Shown one piece after another: positions 23,411-31,988 of a stretch of 52,334 nucleotides of DNA. The notes beneath the pieces were generated by a model. It saw only the letters and a program-made list of their open reading frames with translations, did not search any database and was not told the DNA's origin. Every line of letters begins with the position of its first letter. Within the stretch, counting starts at the first letter, position 1. The stretch comes from CAZGMC01 sp964526565 (GTDB lineage Bacteria; Pseudomonadota; Alphaproteobacteria; DSM-16000; Inquilinaceae): positions 1 to 52,334 of the forward strand of contig CAZGMC010000017.1 in NCBI GenBank assembly GCA_964526565.1, read 5' to 3'. The translations under genes were made by a program, and so were the position numbers.

Positions 23411-24983
23411 ATGATCTCGTTCGCCGCCGACCACCCCCGGCACGACCGGGTGCTCATTCTCGATTTCGGTTCTCAGGTGACGCAGCTTATCGCGCGGCGC
23501 GTGCGCGAGAGCGGCGTCTACTGCGAGATCTGGCCGTTCAACGCCGACTGGGAGCGGATCGCCGGGTTCGGCGCCAGGGCCGTGATCCTGTCCGGCGGTC
23601 CCGCCTCGGTGACCGAGGCAGGGGCGCCGCGGGCGCCGCAGGTCGTGTTCGACCTGGGCGTGCCGGTGCTGGGCATCTGCTACGGCCAGCAGGCCATGTG
23701 CGCGCAGCTGGGCGGTGCCGTCGAAGGCCACCACCACCGCGAGTTCGGCCGCGCCGAGATCGAGGTCGTCGACGACTGCGCCCTGTTCGATGGCCTGTGG
23801 CCGCCGGGCGCGCGCGAGCCGGTGTGGATGAGTCACGGCGACCGCGTCACCGCGCTGCCCGCGGGGTTTCGCAGCGTCGCCGTCAGCGACGGCGCGCCGC
23901 ACGCAGTGATCGCCGACGACTCGCGGCGGTTCTACGGCGTTCAGTTCCATCCGGAGGTCGTGCACACGCCATGCGGCGCCGAACTGCTGCGCAACTTCAC
24001 GCACCGCGTCGCCGGCTGCCGCGGCGACTGGACGATGGCCGCCTTCCGCGACGAGGCGATCGCCCGCATCCGCGCCCAGGTGGGGCCCGTCGCCGCCGGC
24101 GGGCGGGTGGTGCTGGGCCTGTCGGGGGGTGTCGACAGCGCCGTGGCGGCGGTGCTGATCCACCTGGCGGTGCCCGAGCAGTTGACCTGCATCCTGGTCG
24201 ACACCGGCCTGCTGCGCACCGGCGAGGCGGAGCAGGTGATCGGCCTGTTCCGCGGCCACTACAACATCCCGCTGGTCCACGCCGACGCCGGGCCGCGCTT
24301 CCTGGAGCGGCTGGCCGGGGTCGAGGACCCCGAGCGCAAGCGCAAGATCATCGGCGCCACCTTCATCGACGTGTTCGAGGAGGAGGCGGAGAGGATCGGC
24401 GGCGCCCGCTTCCTGGCCCAGGGCACGCTCTATCCCGACGTGATCGAGAGCGTATCGGTGACCGGCGGCCCCAGCGTCACCATCAAGTCGCACCACAATG
24501 TCGGCGGCCTGCCCGACCGCATGAACCTGGAGCTGCTCGAGCCGCTGCGCGAACTGTTCAAGGATGAGGTGCGGGCGCTGGGCCGCACCCTGGGCCTGCC
24601 CGAGGCGTTCATCCGCCGCCACCCGTTCCCGGGGCCGGGGCTGGCCATCCGCGTGCCCGGCGCGGTGACGCCCGAGCGGCTGGAGATCCTGCGCAAGGCC
24701 GACCGCATCTATCTGGAGGAGATCGACCGCGCCGGCCTGTACGACGCCATCTGGCAGGCCTTCGCCGTGCTGCTGCCGGTGCGCACGGTCGGCGTCATGG
24801 GTGACAGCCGCTCCTACGAGTTCGTCTGTGCGTTGCGCGCGGTGACCTCGACCGACGGCATGACCGCCGACTATTATCCGTACCCCCACGACTTCCTGGG
24901 CCGCGTCGCCACGCGCATCATCAACGAGGTNNNNNNNNNNCGACGTCACCTCCAAGCCGCCGGGGACAATCGAGTGGGAGTGA
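23411..24983 (+). CDS. guaA: GMP synthase (glutamine-hydrolysing), split by a 10-N gap
   Basis: Converts XMP to GMP with glutamine and ATP. The amidotransferase domain has LGICYGQQAMC with nucleophile Cys90 and the partner YGVQFHPEV; the ATP-pyrophosphatase loop is VLGLSGGVDSAVAA; GMPS C-terminal motifs include KSHHNVGGLP and HPFPGPGLAIR. The frame runs to RIINEV, where 10 N (24931-24940) intervene; the sequence after the gap reads DVTSKPPGTIEWE-stop, the standard GuaA end. The family has about eight residues between (INEV-xGxNRVVY-D), i.e. 24 nt, so the 10-N gap is too short and breaks the frame artificially. The gene is almost certainly intact. Confidence 0.94.
24931..24940. other. 10-N assembly gap inside guaA
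   Basis: Ten N between the INEV and DVTSKPP parts of GuaA. Family alignment predicts 24 missing nucleotides. The gap throws the downstream sequence out of frame. Confidence 0.95.
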
Positions 24984-25424
24984 GGGGCGGGTCCCCGGCC
25001 GCGGGAGGCGGGATTCGGCTCAACCATGATGCTTGGTGCCCATGCGGCGACGGTTTCTTTCGTCTCCGCTGTTGGCTGGCGTGGTTTCGGTGCCGCAGCA
25101 TGGCGGTCGGCGAGGCACAGCGGATGGTCGAGGGCATGTTCGTGTCAACCACTTAAAAGAACGCCGGCGGCTCGGTGGACGACCGGGAATCCGCCCTTGT
25201 CCACACGCGGTAACGTTATTGCAACTTGACGGCACCCAGAAGACAGATAGAGTCTGCTGGCCTCGGTTTTGGGTAGCGTCTCCCGGCAACCAAGAACTGC
25301 GCGGTCGCGGCGCTTCAATCAGGTGCCGGGAGGACCCATCGTGGCGACCGGGCTATCCGGGGACTGCGATCGCCGGCTGGCCGAAAAAGATCAAACGAAA
25401 CGTACAACAATTGGAGATCGAACG
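24984..25424. other. intergenic region with promoter for the Cache-like gene
   Basis: 441 bp. No credible gene. The last 200 bp hold a good promoter: TTGACG (25227-25232), 16-bp spacer, TAGAGT (25249-25254), giving a leader of about 165 nt before the ATG at 25425. What the leader does is unknown. Confidence 0.5.
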
Positions 25425-25880
25425 ATGACCAAGCTGCTTCGTCTTTTCTCGATCGTGGTGGCCGGCTTTGCGGTCACCTTCTCCACCGCCCAGGCCGATG
25501 AGCGGGCCAGCCTCGACGAAGCCCAGGCGATGGCTGAGCGCGCCGCCGAGTTCCTGCATGAGGAAGGGCCGGATGTGGCGTTCCCGGCGTTCAACGAGGG
25601 CGGCGAGTGGCACGACCGCGACCTTTACGTGTTCGTGTTCGACCTTGAGGGCAACGCCGTCGCGCACGGCGCCAACGAGTCGCTGATCGGCACCAACATG
25701 ATCGAGGCGACCGATCCGGAAGGCAACGCCTTCATTGCGGATATCGTCGCGGTCGAGGACCACGGCTGGGTCGATTACGTGTTCGCCAACCCGCAGACCA
25801 GCGAGAACGAGCCGAAGCGCAGCTACGTGATCCGCGTGGACGACCAGTACGCCGTCGGCGTTGGCGCCTACGTCCAATAA
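25425..25880 (+). CDS. secreted single Cache-like domain protein
   Basis: 151 residues. The signal peptide is LLRLFSIVVAGFAVTFSTAQA, followed by a single periplasmic domain: an N-terminal helix (SLDEAQAMAERAAEFLHEEG), then FPAFNEGGEWHDRDLYVFVFDLEGNAVAHGANESLIGTN, and WVDYVFANPQTSENEPKRSYVIRVDDQYAVGVGAYVQ. That order (helix, D-Y-V-F-V-x-D-x-x-G-x-x-x-A-H, G-x-x-x, Y-x-x-x-P) is typical of sCache_2 sensor domains. No membrane helix or output domain is fused, so it may be a free periplasmic binding protein partnering a receptor elsewhere. GGAG lies 8 nt before the ATG. Confidence 0.82.
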   Translation: MTKLLRLFSIVVAGFAVTFSTAQADERASLDEAQAMAERAAEFLHEEGPDVAFPAFNEGGEWHDRDLYVFVFDLEGNAVAHGANESLIGTNMIEATDPEGNAFIADIVAVEDHGWVDYVFANPQTSENEPKRSYVIRVDDQYAVGVGAYVQ

Positions 25881-26086
25881 GCGGAAGGTCGGCAATCGGC
25901 CCCAGAGTGAAGGTTTGGCGCGGTGGTGTGCCGTCGGGAGATGGCCGCCACCGCCGTCGCTTGACGGTCACGTCGCCGCCGCGACAGGGGTCGAACTGGT
26001 AGTGATGACAATCGTACGAATTTGCGTCTACAACGGGTGGTCTATCACCGGGGTGCCCGCCCCGGCGTGCGAAGGCCCGCACCGTC

Positions 26087-27364
26087 ATGACGCCCAAGGA
26101 CATTGTCACCATCCTCGCGCAGCACGAGCGCTGGCTGTCCAAGCAGCCCGGCGGGCGTCGCGCCAATCTGGCCATGCAGGACCTGTCGTCGGCGCATCTG
26201 CCGCGGGCCAACCTGCGGCTGGCCAAGCTGTCCGGCGCCCGGCTGGAGAAGAGCAACCTCGCACGGGCCGACCTCGGCTATTGCGACCTGTTCGCCGCCA
26301 ACATGACCAGGGCCGACCTCACCGAGGCCAACCTGTTCCATGCCGACCTGCGCGGTGCCCGCCTGCGCGCCGCCCGCCTCAGCCGCGCCAACCTGGAGGG
26401 TGCCGACCTGCGCGAGGGCACGCTGCTCAGCACCGACGGCAACCACGGCGTGACGCTGCTGGAAAGTGACCTGGGCAAGGCGACGCTCGACCACGCCGAC
26501 CTCAGCGGCGCCAACCTGTCGCGGGCCAATCTGGGCAAGGCGTCGCTGATCGGCGCCAGGCTGTCCGGCGCCATGTTGCGCCAGTCGCGCTTCACCGACG
26601 CCAACATGACCGAGGCCGACCTGTCCGGCGCCGACCTCAGCGGCGCCAACCTGATGGCCACCAACCTGACCGGGGCGCGCCTGGTCGGCTGCCGGCTCGA
26701 CGGCGCCCTGCTGCGCGGCACCAACCTGACCGGCGCCGAGATCACCGACGTGGATCTCGATTCGGTCGACCTGTCCATGGCCATCCTCGACAGGGCGGCG
26801 GTGGCGCGGCGTGGCGAGCGCCGGCCCGGCCTGGTCGACGACATCGTGCGCGGCCATGCCGCCTGGATGAGCTCCAACGGCCGCGTCGGCAGCCGCGCCA
26901 CCCTGGACGGGCTCAACATGTCCGGCATGGATCTGACCGGCGCCAACCTGTCGGGCGCCAGCCTGCGCGGCGCCAGCCTGCGCGACACGCGGCTCAGCGG
27001 CGCGGTGCTGCTGATGGCCGACCTGTCGGGCTGCGACATGGTCAGCTGCAACCTCGGCCGCGCGGTACTCGACGGCGCCAACCTGGCCGGCGCCGACCTG
27101 ACCCGCGCCGACCTGAGCTGGGTCAAGCTGACCTCGGTGGAGATGCGCGGCCCCGACGGCGCCTCGACCGGGCGCTTCTGGCCGGCCAACCTGACCGGCG
27201 CCAAGCTGATCGGTGCCAACCTGCGCGGCGCCGACCTGCACACCGCGAACCTGACCAGCGCCGACTTCACCGGCGCCGACCTGACCAACGCCAACTGCAT
27301 GGACTGCGACATCGACGGCGCCGTCTTCATGCAGGCCATCCTCAAGGGCACGGTCATGCCCTGA
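26087..27364 (+). CDS. pentapeptide-repeat protein with two capped modules
   Basis: 425 residues, mostly A(D/N)LxG-type pentapeptide repeats, which fold as right-handed quadrilateral beta-helices. Two modules are visible. Each begins with a short helical cap of the form HxxWL...G..G.RAxL: HERWLSKQPGGRRANL at about residues 13-28 and HAAWMSSNGRVGSRATL at about 259-275. The first module spans about 25-235, the second about 272-425; the linker is AILDRAAVARRGERRPGLVDD. Family members include Qnr-type gyrase mimics, but most have no known function. There is no signal peptide. The first repeat block is interrupted by TLLSTDGNHGVTLLES. Confidence 0.88.
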   Translation: MTPKDIVTILAQHERWLSKQPGGRRANLAMQDLSSAHLPRANLRLAKLSGARLEKSNLARADLGYCDLFAANMTRADLTEANLFHADLRGARLRAARLSRANLEGADLREGTLLSTDGNHGVTLLESDLGKATLDHADLSGANLSRANLGKASLIGARLSGAMLRQSRFTDANMTEADLSGADLSGANLMATNLTGARLVGCRLDGALLRGTNLTGAEITDVDLDSVDLSMAILDRAAVARRGERRPGLVDDIVRGHAAWMSSNGRVGSRATLDGLNMSGMDLTGANLSGASLRGASLRDTRLSGAVLLMADLSGCDMVSCNLGRAVLDGANLAGADLTRADLSWVKLTSVEMRGPDGASTGRFWPANLTGAKLIGANLRGADLHTANLTSADFTGADLTNANCMDCDIDGAVFMQAILKGTVMP

Positions 27365-27652
27365 AGGTCGGTCTGCCGCCCCCGGCGACCACGTTCGTGC
27401 AACATGGTGGCAGGCAATGCTGCCGGCCCCGCGCCATTCGGGCTAGTCCTCAAGTCCGGAAACAACGCGAAATGATTGTTTGTGTTCTTTTGCCCACGCG
27501 GCTGGCCCGGGGCGGCCGGAAGTTTTCCGTTGCAGCGCCCAAAACCTCGCCCAACATAAAGCCAACTATCAGCGGGCCGGCCGCGAACGGATTGGGCCGG
27601 TCGCGGCGATCCCCGCAGGGCGGGGCCGGAGCAGGGTTTGCCGGAGGCGCCA

Positions 27653-27952
27653 ATGACCCAGGTCGCGCATCTTGAATACGCCGTCGAGCGCAATCCCGAG
27701 ACATTCACGGACGAATGGTCGGTGACGTTCGGGGGGGAGCACTTCGGGCATTTCCACACGCAGAAGGAAGCGCTCGATGCGGCGCTCAGCGATGCCGGGC
27801 GGGTGGCACGACTCGGTCACGATACCAGGGTGCTGGTGCACCGCCGTGACGGCGGGATCAGCGCCGTATGGACGTACGACCAGGACCGCCAGGCGATGGT
27901 GCGTGTCGGCGGTGAGCCTCATGAAGGCACACCGGATGGCGCGGCGCACTGA
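27653..27952 (+). CDS. DUF2188-like small protein
   Basis: 99 residues, starting MTQVAHLEYAVERNPETFTD. The pattern W-S-V-x-F-G-G-E...F-x-T-Q-K-E-A-L-D-A-A and the ending LVHRRDGGISAVWTYDQD match the DUF2188 domain (short three-strand/helix unit ending in HRRDGxI). Nothing is known about its function. GGAGG lies 7 nt before the ATG. A 288-bp region upstream, between this and the pentapeptide gene, shows no gene or clear promoter. Confidence 0.75.
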   Translation: MTQVAHLEYAVERNPETFTDEWSVTFGGEHFGHFHTQKEALDAALSDAGRVARLGHDTRVLVHRRDGGISAVWTYDQDRQAMVRVGGEPHEGTPDGAAH

Positions 27953-28080
27953 CGGCCAGACGCGCGGCGACCGCACCGGCGGCACGGGATGGCGGCCAGC
28001 GGATTCGGCGTCGGGGCGGCGCCGCCATCGGGCACGGCGCCGCACCGCGACGGACAAGCCCGAGGGAGGAGCGCATTGCC

Positions 28081-28485
28081 ATGAACGCGCCGGAGTTGCT
28101 GTGGACGAAGGAGGCGCAGCACCACGCCCTTAGCCTGTCGGAGGAGATGCACGGCTATTTCGAGTTCCTGCACCGCAACGGCTGGTTCGACGACGCGGTC
28201 GAGTTCGCGCTCGACCAGGTGCTGGAGTTCCTGCCGACGGACGACATTGCCGGCCCGGGCGATCTGGCTCACGTCAAGGCCGCCATGGTCCGGGAGAAGC
28301 CGGAGCAGGTCGGCAACGCCGTTTTCCACTTTCTGATCAACGACACGCTGGAGAAGGCCGGCACTGTCGGTGCGCACCCGGTGCATTGCGTGACTTACGG
28401 CTATTACTGGTTCAGGTGGAAGGACGAGGCCGAATCCCGCATGCGCCGGCTGCTCGCCGACCTGCCGGAGTTCGTCGAGGAATAG
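28081..28485 (+). CDS. conserved hypothetical protein (134 aa)
   Basis: Starts MNAPELLWTKEAQHHALSLS; mixed alpha-helical, acidic, with no signal peptide or membrane span. Recognisable features are 'FEFLHRNGWFDDAVEFALDQVLEFLP', 'VREKPEQVGNAVFHFLINDTLEKAG' and 'VTYGYYWFRWKDEAESRMRRLL'. A GGAGGAG precedes the ATG, codon use fits the neighbours, and the gene follows DUF2188 by 128 bp. I do not recognise the family. Confidence 0.65.
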   Translation: MNAPELLWTKEAQHHALSLSEEMHGYFEFLHRNGWFDDAVEFALDQVLEFLPTDDIAGPGDLAHVKAAMVREKPEQVGNAVFHFLINDTLEKAGTVGAHPVHCVTYGYYWFRWKDEAESRMRRLLADLPEFVEE

Positions 28486-28500
28486 CCGCCGGACGCGGTC

Positions 28501-28561
28501 CGTCGCGCCGTGCCGTGCGTCAGTCGTGCGGTGCGTCGCGCCGTGCCGTGCGTCAGTCGTG
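28501..28561. repeat. 28-bp perfect direct repeat
   Basis: Two identical 28-bp copies of a CGTCGCGCCGTGCCGTGCGT-type word, at 28501-28528 and 28534-28561, 5 bp apart. The second copy reaches into the last codons of the minus-strand gene at 28553, so that gene's tail may be repeat-derived. Confidence 0.85.
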
Positions 28562-28846
28562 TCGCGTGATCGGCCCCGCGGCCGGCCATGCCGGCCGGGT
28601 CGCCACGTCGCGGCTGCCGCAGCCGGTGCAGCGCATGTGCGCCCCCACCGCCGGCACCGGCATGGCCGGACCAAGCTGCCGGATGAGCAGCCGGGTGGAG
28701 ACGATGGCGTTGTGGCCGCATCGGTTGCACCAGCAGAATATGTCGAGGCCATCGTCGGCGAGGCGGCCGAGCAGGGCGGGGCCGCTGCCGGGCACGGGCA
28801 CAGAGGACAGGACATTGTCCTCACCGTCTGCATTCGATTCCGACAT
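28553..28846 (-). CDS. zinc-ribbon-like hypothetical protein
   Basis: 97 residues. Two cysteine knuckles are visible: IFCWCNRCGHNA (about residues 37-48) and MRCTGCGSRDVATRPAW (about 71-87). Spacing of about 30 residues between them is typical of a zinc ribbon. No catalytic domain is present, so it may bind nucleic acid or a partner protein. It converges with the gene at 28081-28485. The start at 28846 lacks a strong ribosome site, so an internal start is possible. Confidence 0.65.
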   Translation of the reverse strand: MSESNADGEDNVLSSVPVPGSGPALLGRLADDGLDIFCWCNRCGHNAIVSTRLLIRQLGPAMPVPAVGAHMRCTGCGSRDVATRPAWPAAGPITRHD

Positions 28847-29100
28847 TCGGTCGCCGAACTGGGATAAAAATCAGGAACGGCTCTCGTAGCAGGAAAAATA
28901 GCCGATAACAATCCTTGCATCACCCTGGCCGCGGCGAGTCGCACCGGGAACCGCTTGCAGCCGTCGCGTGTTGTTGGACGCCAACCTTTACCTCATCGGC
29001 GGGGCCGTCCTCATCGCAGGGGCAAGGTGCTGCAAGACTGCCGTTTCGGGTATCGCGTGCAGCGTCGAATTGCGCAATGCTCCGCCAGACGGTATAGACG

Positions 29101-31722
29101 ATGCAAACCATGACGGGTTGCGAATCGATGTTATCGGCCATAGCCACTCTATTGACAGTCCTGGGAACCGTTGCGGCCGGCGTGCTCGACCTGCCGGATC
29201 ACCGGCAGATCGCCTGGTACCAGCCGCCCCAGGCGACCCGTCTCTACGCCTTCGACGGGCAGCTCATTCGCGAATATTACCGCGAGAATCGGACATACGT
29301 ACCGATCGAGTCGATGCCGCCCTACCTGCTGCAGGCGTTCATTTCTGCGGAGGACCAGCGCTTCCGCGATCACATCGGTATCGACTTCGGCGGACTGGCG
29401 CGGGCGGCTCTGGTCAACGTACGCAACGCCGCCACCGGCCGGCGGCTGCACGGCGGTTCGACCATCACCCAGCAGCTTGCCAAGAACCTGCTGCTGACCA
29501 ACGAGGTGTCGCTGCTGCGCAAGGCGCGGGAGGTCGTGCTGGCCGTCCTCATCGAGCGCATCTTCGACAAGGACACGATCCTCGAGCTGTACCTGAACCA
29601 GATCTATCTGGGCCGCGGCGCCTATGGTGTCGGCACGGCCTCGATGCGCTATTTCGGCGTGCCGCCGGCGGACCTGACGCTGGCGCAGGCGGCTTTCCTG
29701 GCGGCGCTGCCCAAGGCGCCGAACAACTACCATCCCATCTTCCGCCACGACGCTGCCGTGGCGCGGCGCAACTATGTGCTCGAGCGCATGGTCGAGGACG
29801 GCGCCATCACCCGAGACGAGGCCGATGCGGCCCGTGCCGAGCCGCTCGAGGTGCGCGAGGACGCGGCGCCCGACTCTGTGTCCGCCCCCTATTTCGCAGA
29901 GGAAGTGCGGCGCTTCCTGCAGCAGACCCTGGGCAACGACTTGCTGTACCAGGGCGGCCTGGCGGTGCACACCACACTCGACCCGCGGCTGCAGGCGCTG
30001 GCCCAGCGGGCCCTGCGCCAGGGGTTGATGGACTATGACCGTCGCCACGGCTGGCGCGGCCCGATCTCCAACATGAGCCGGATCGTCAGCCAGCAGGCCG
30101 CGCTCGAGGCGGCCACCGCGGCGGTGCCGGACGACGATGCAGCGGATGCTGCGGAAGGTGCGGCTGCCGTGGATGCCGCCCCGCCGGAGGGCGCCAATGG
30201 CGGCCTGTTCCACCGGCTCTCCCGCCTGCGCGACCGGATGGACGGTGATGACGGAGCGGCCGTGCCGGCCGAGGCGGCGCCGCCTGCCGTCGCGGTGCCG
30301 CTGTGGCAGACGGTGCTGGCCGAGATCGACCCGCCATCCGGCGCCCAGGACTGGCGCCTTGCCGTGGTGCTGGACGTCGAGCCGGCGCAGGCGCGCATCG
30401 GTCTGGACGACGGCGAGATCGGTACCATTCCGGTCGACGAGCTGCGCTGGGCGCGGCGGCAGCATCCGGGCGGCTGGCTGGGTCCGGCCATCTACCGCGC
30501 CGGCGACGTGCTCGCTGTTGGCGACGTCGTGCTGGTCGAGCCGGTCAGCGCCGTCAGTGCGGAAACGGCAGCCGCGGCGGGGCAGACCCGGGCGTTCGGC
30601 CTGCGCCAGATCCCGGCGGTGCAGGGCGCGATCGTTGCCATGGATACGGAAACCGGCCGGGTCGCCGCCATGGCCGGCGGTTTCAGCTATGCCATGAGCG
30701 AGTTCAACCGGGCGACCCAGGCGTTCCGCCAGCCCGGCTCTGCATTCAAGCCGTTCGTCTATCTGGCGGCGCTGGAAGAGGGGTATGGCCCGACCTCCGT
30801 GCTGCTCGATGTGCCGGTGGCGGTGTCGCAGGGACCGCGCCAGCGCGCCTGGGTGCCGGAGAACTACGGCCACGACTTCCACGGCGCGCTGCCGCTGCGC
30901 TATGGCGTCGAGCGGTCGCGCAACGTGATGACGGTGCGGCTGGTGCTGGAGATGGGCATCGAGCCGGTGGCGGAAGTGGCCAACAGATTCGGCATCTATG
31001 ACGACATGCCGCTGCTGCCGGCAATGGCGCTGGGCGCCGGCGAGACCACGCTGCTGCGCCTGACCAACGCCTACGCCATGATCGCCAACGGCGGTTATCG
31101 CCTTGAGCCGTACCTGATCGACCGGATCCAGGATCCGTCGGGCCGGACCATCTATCAGTTCGATACCCGCCGCTGCGTTTCCTGCACCGCCGCCGCGTGG
31201 GAGGGCGGAGCGCCGCCCGCGATCGAGGGGGAGCGCGAGCAGGTCACCGACCCGATCAGCGCCTATCAGATGATCTCGATCCTGCGCGGTGTCGTGCAGC
31301 GCGGCACGGCCGCACGGCTGGCCGGCCTGGGCATGCCGCTGGCCGGCAAGACCGGGACCACCAACGATGCGCACGACGCCTGGTTTGTCGGGTTCGCGCC
31401 GGGGCTGGCCGTCGGCGTCTATGTCGGGTTCGACGCGCCGCGCTCGCTGGGCGCGGAGTCCGGCAGCACGGCCGCCGTGCCGATCTTCGGGGCGTTCATG
31501 GAGGGCGCGCTGCGCGACCGGCCGTTGCGCGACTTCCCGGTGCCGGAAGGCGTCAGCACCGTCTGGGTCAACCGGTGGACCGGATCGCCGGTGACGGCGG
31601 GCAGCGCCGGTGCCATCCAGGAAGTGATGCGCGATGGCTGGGAACCGATCGTCCGGCCGCAACCCGCCGCCTTCAGCGAGACGGCCGAGCGCGCGCTGCA
31701 AGGCATCGGTGGCCTGTACTGA
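29101..31722 (+). CDS. mrcA: penicillin-binding protein 1A (bifunctional)
   Basis: 873 residues. It polymerises and cross-links peptidoglycan. A short N-terminal membrane anchor (about residues 11-30) is followed by the glycosyltransferase domain with catalytic Glu84 in FISAEDQRFRDHIGID and RLHGGSTITQQLAKNLLLTNE. The transpeptidase domain has Ser547 in PGSAFKPF (SxxK), S606-R-N608 (SxN) and K750-T-G-T (KTG). The long segment between them is an OB-like insertion plus an Ala/Asp-rich loop (around 330-400). No strong Shine-Dalgarno precedes the first ATG; a second ATG three codons later is possible. Confidence 0.95.
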   Translation: MQTMTGCESMLSAIATLLTVLGTVAAGVLDLPDHRQIAWYQPPQATRLYAFDGQLIREYYRENRTYVPIESMPPYLLQAFISAEDQRFRDHIGIDFGGLARAALVNVRNAATGRRLHGGSTITQQLAKNLLLTNEVSLLRKAREVVLAVLIERIFDKDTILELYLNQIYLGRGAYGVGTASMRYFGVPPADLTLAQAAFLAALPKAPNNYHPIFRHDAAVARRNYVLERMVEDGAITRDEADAARAEPLEVREDAAPDSVSAPYFAEEVRRFLQQTLGNDLLYQGGLAVHTTLDPRLQALAQRALRQGLMDYDRRHGWRGPISNMSRIVSQQAALEAATAAVPDDDAADAAEGAAAVDAAPPEGANGGLFHRLSRLRDRMDGDDGAAVPAEAAPPAVAVPLWQTVLAEIDPPSGAQDWRLAVVLDVEPAQARIGLDDGEIGTIPVDELRWARRQHPGGWLGPAIYRAGDVLAVGDVVLVEPVSAVSAETAAAAGQTRAFGLRQIPAVQGAIVAMDTETGRVAAMAGGFSYAMSEFNRATQAFRQPGSAFKPFVYLAALEEGYGPTSVLLDVPVAVSQGPRQRAWVPENYGHDFHGALPLRYGVERSRNVMTVRLVLEMGIEPVAEVANRFGIYDDMPLLPAMALGAGETTLLRLTNAYAMIANGGYRLEPYLIDRIQDPSGRTIYQFDTRRCVSCTAAAWEGGAPPAIEGEREQVTDPISAYQMISILRGVVQRGTAARLAGLGMPLAGKTGTTNDAHDAWFVGFAPGLAVGVYVGFDAPRSLGAESGSTAAVPIFGAFMEGALRDRPLRDFPVPEGVSTVWVNRWTGSPVTAGSAGAIQEVMRDGWEPIVRPQPAAFSETAERALQGIGGLY

Positions 31723-31724
31723 CG

Positions 31725-31890
31725 CGGCCCGTCCTGACGGTGGCCCGTCCTGACGATGGCCCGTCCTGAGGGGGGGCCCGTCCTGACGGTGGCCCGTCCT
31801 GAGGGGGGCCCGTCCTGAGGGGGGGCCGTCCTGAGGGGGGCCTGTACCGACGGCGAGCTGTCCTGACGGTGGCCTGTCCGGATTGGGATC
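31725..31890. repeat. GGCCCGTCCTGACGGT minisatellite
   Basis: About ten degenerate copies of a 14-17-bp unit, GGCCCGTCCTGA(C/G)GGT, starting almost at the mrcA stop. Poly-G runs of 6-7 separate some copies. The repeat would fold into stacked GC hairpins in RNA and may end mrcA transcription. Confidence 0.8.
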
Positions 31891-31988
31891 TGTCCGGACC
31901 GTGCCGGCTGGGCGCCTGTTTGCCGGTCGCCGCCTTCAATCGCTGCACGTGATCTTACGGGTTTCGGGATTACCGTCGCTTGACGGAC

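Noticed and set aside
28501..28561. CRISPR array
   Set aside because: Only two copies with a 5-bp separation; no spacers and no cas genes.
29149..31701. 850-codon minus-strand frame
   Set aside because: Antisense to PBP1A; composition is typical of a high-GC shadow frame.
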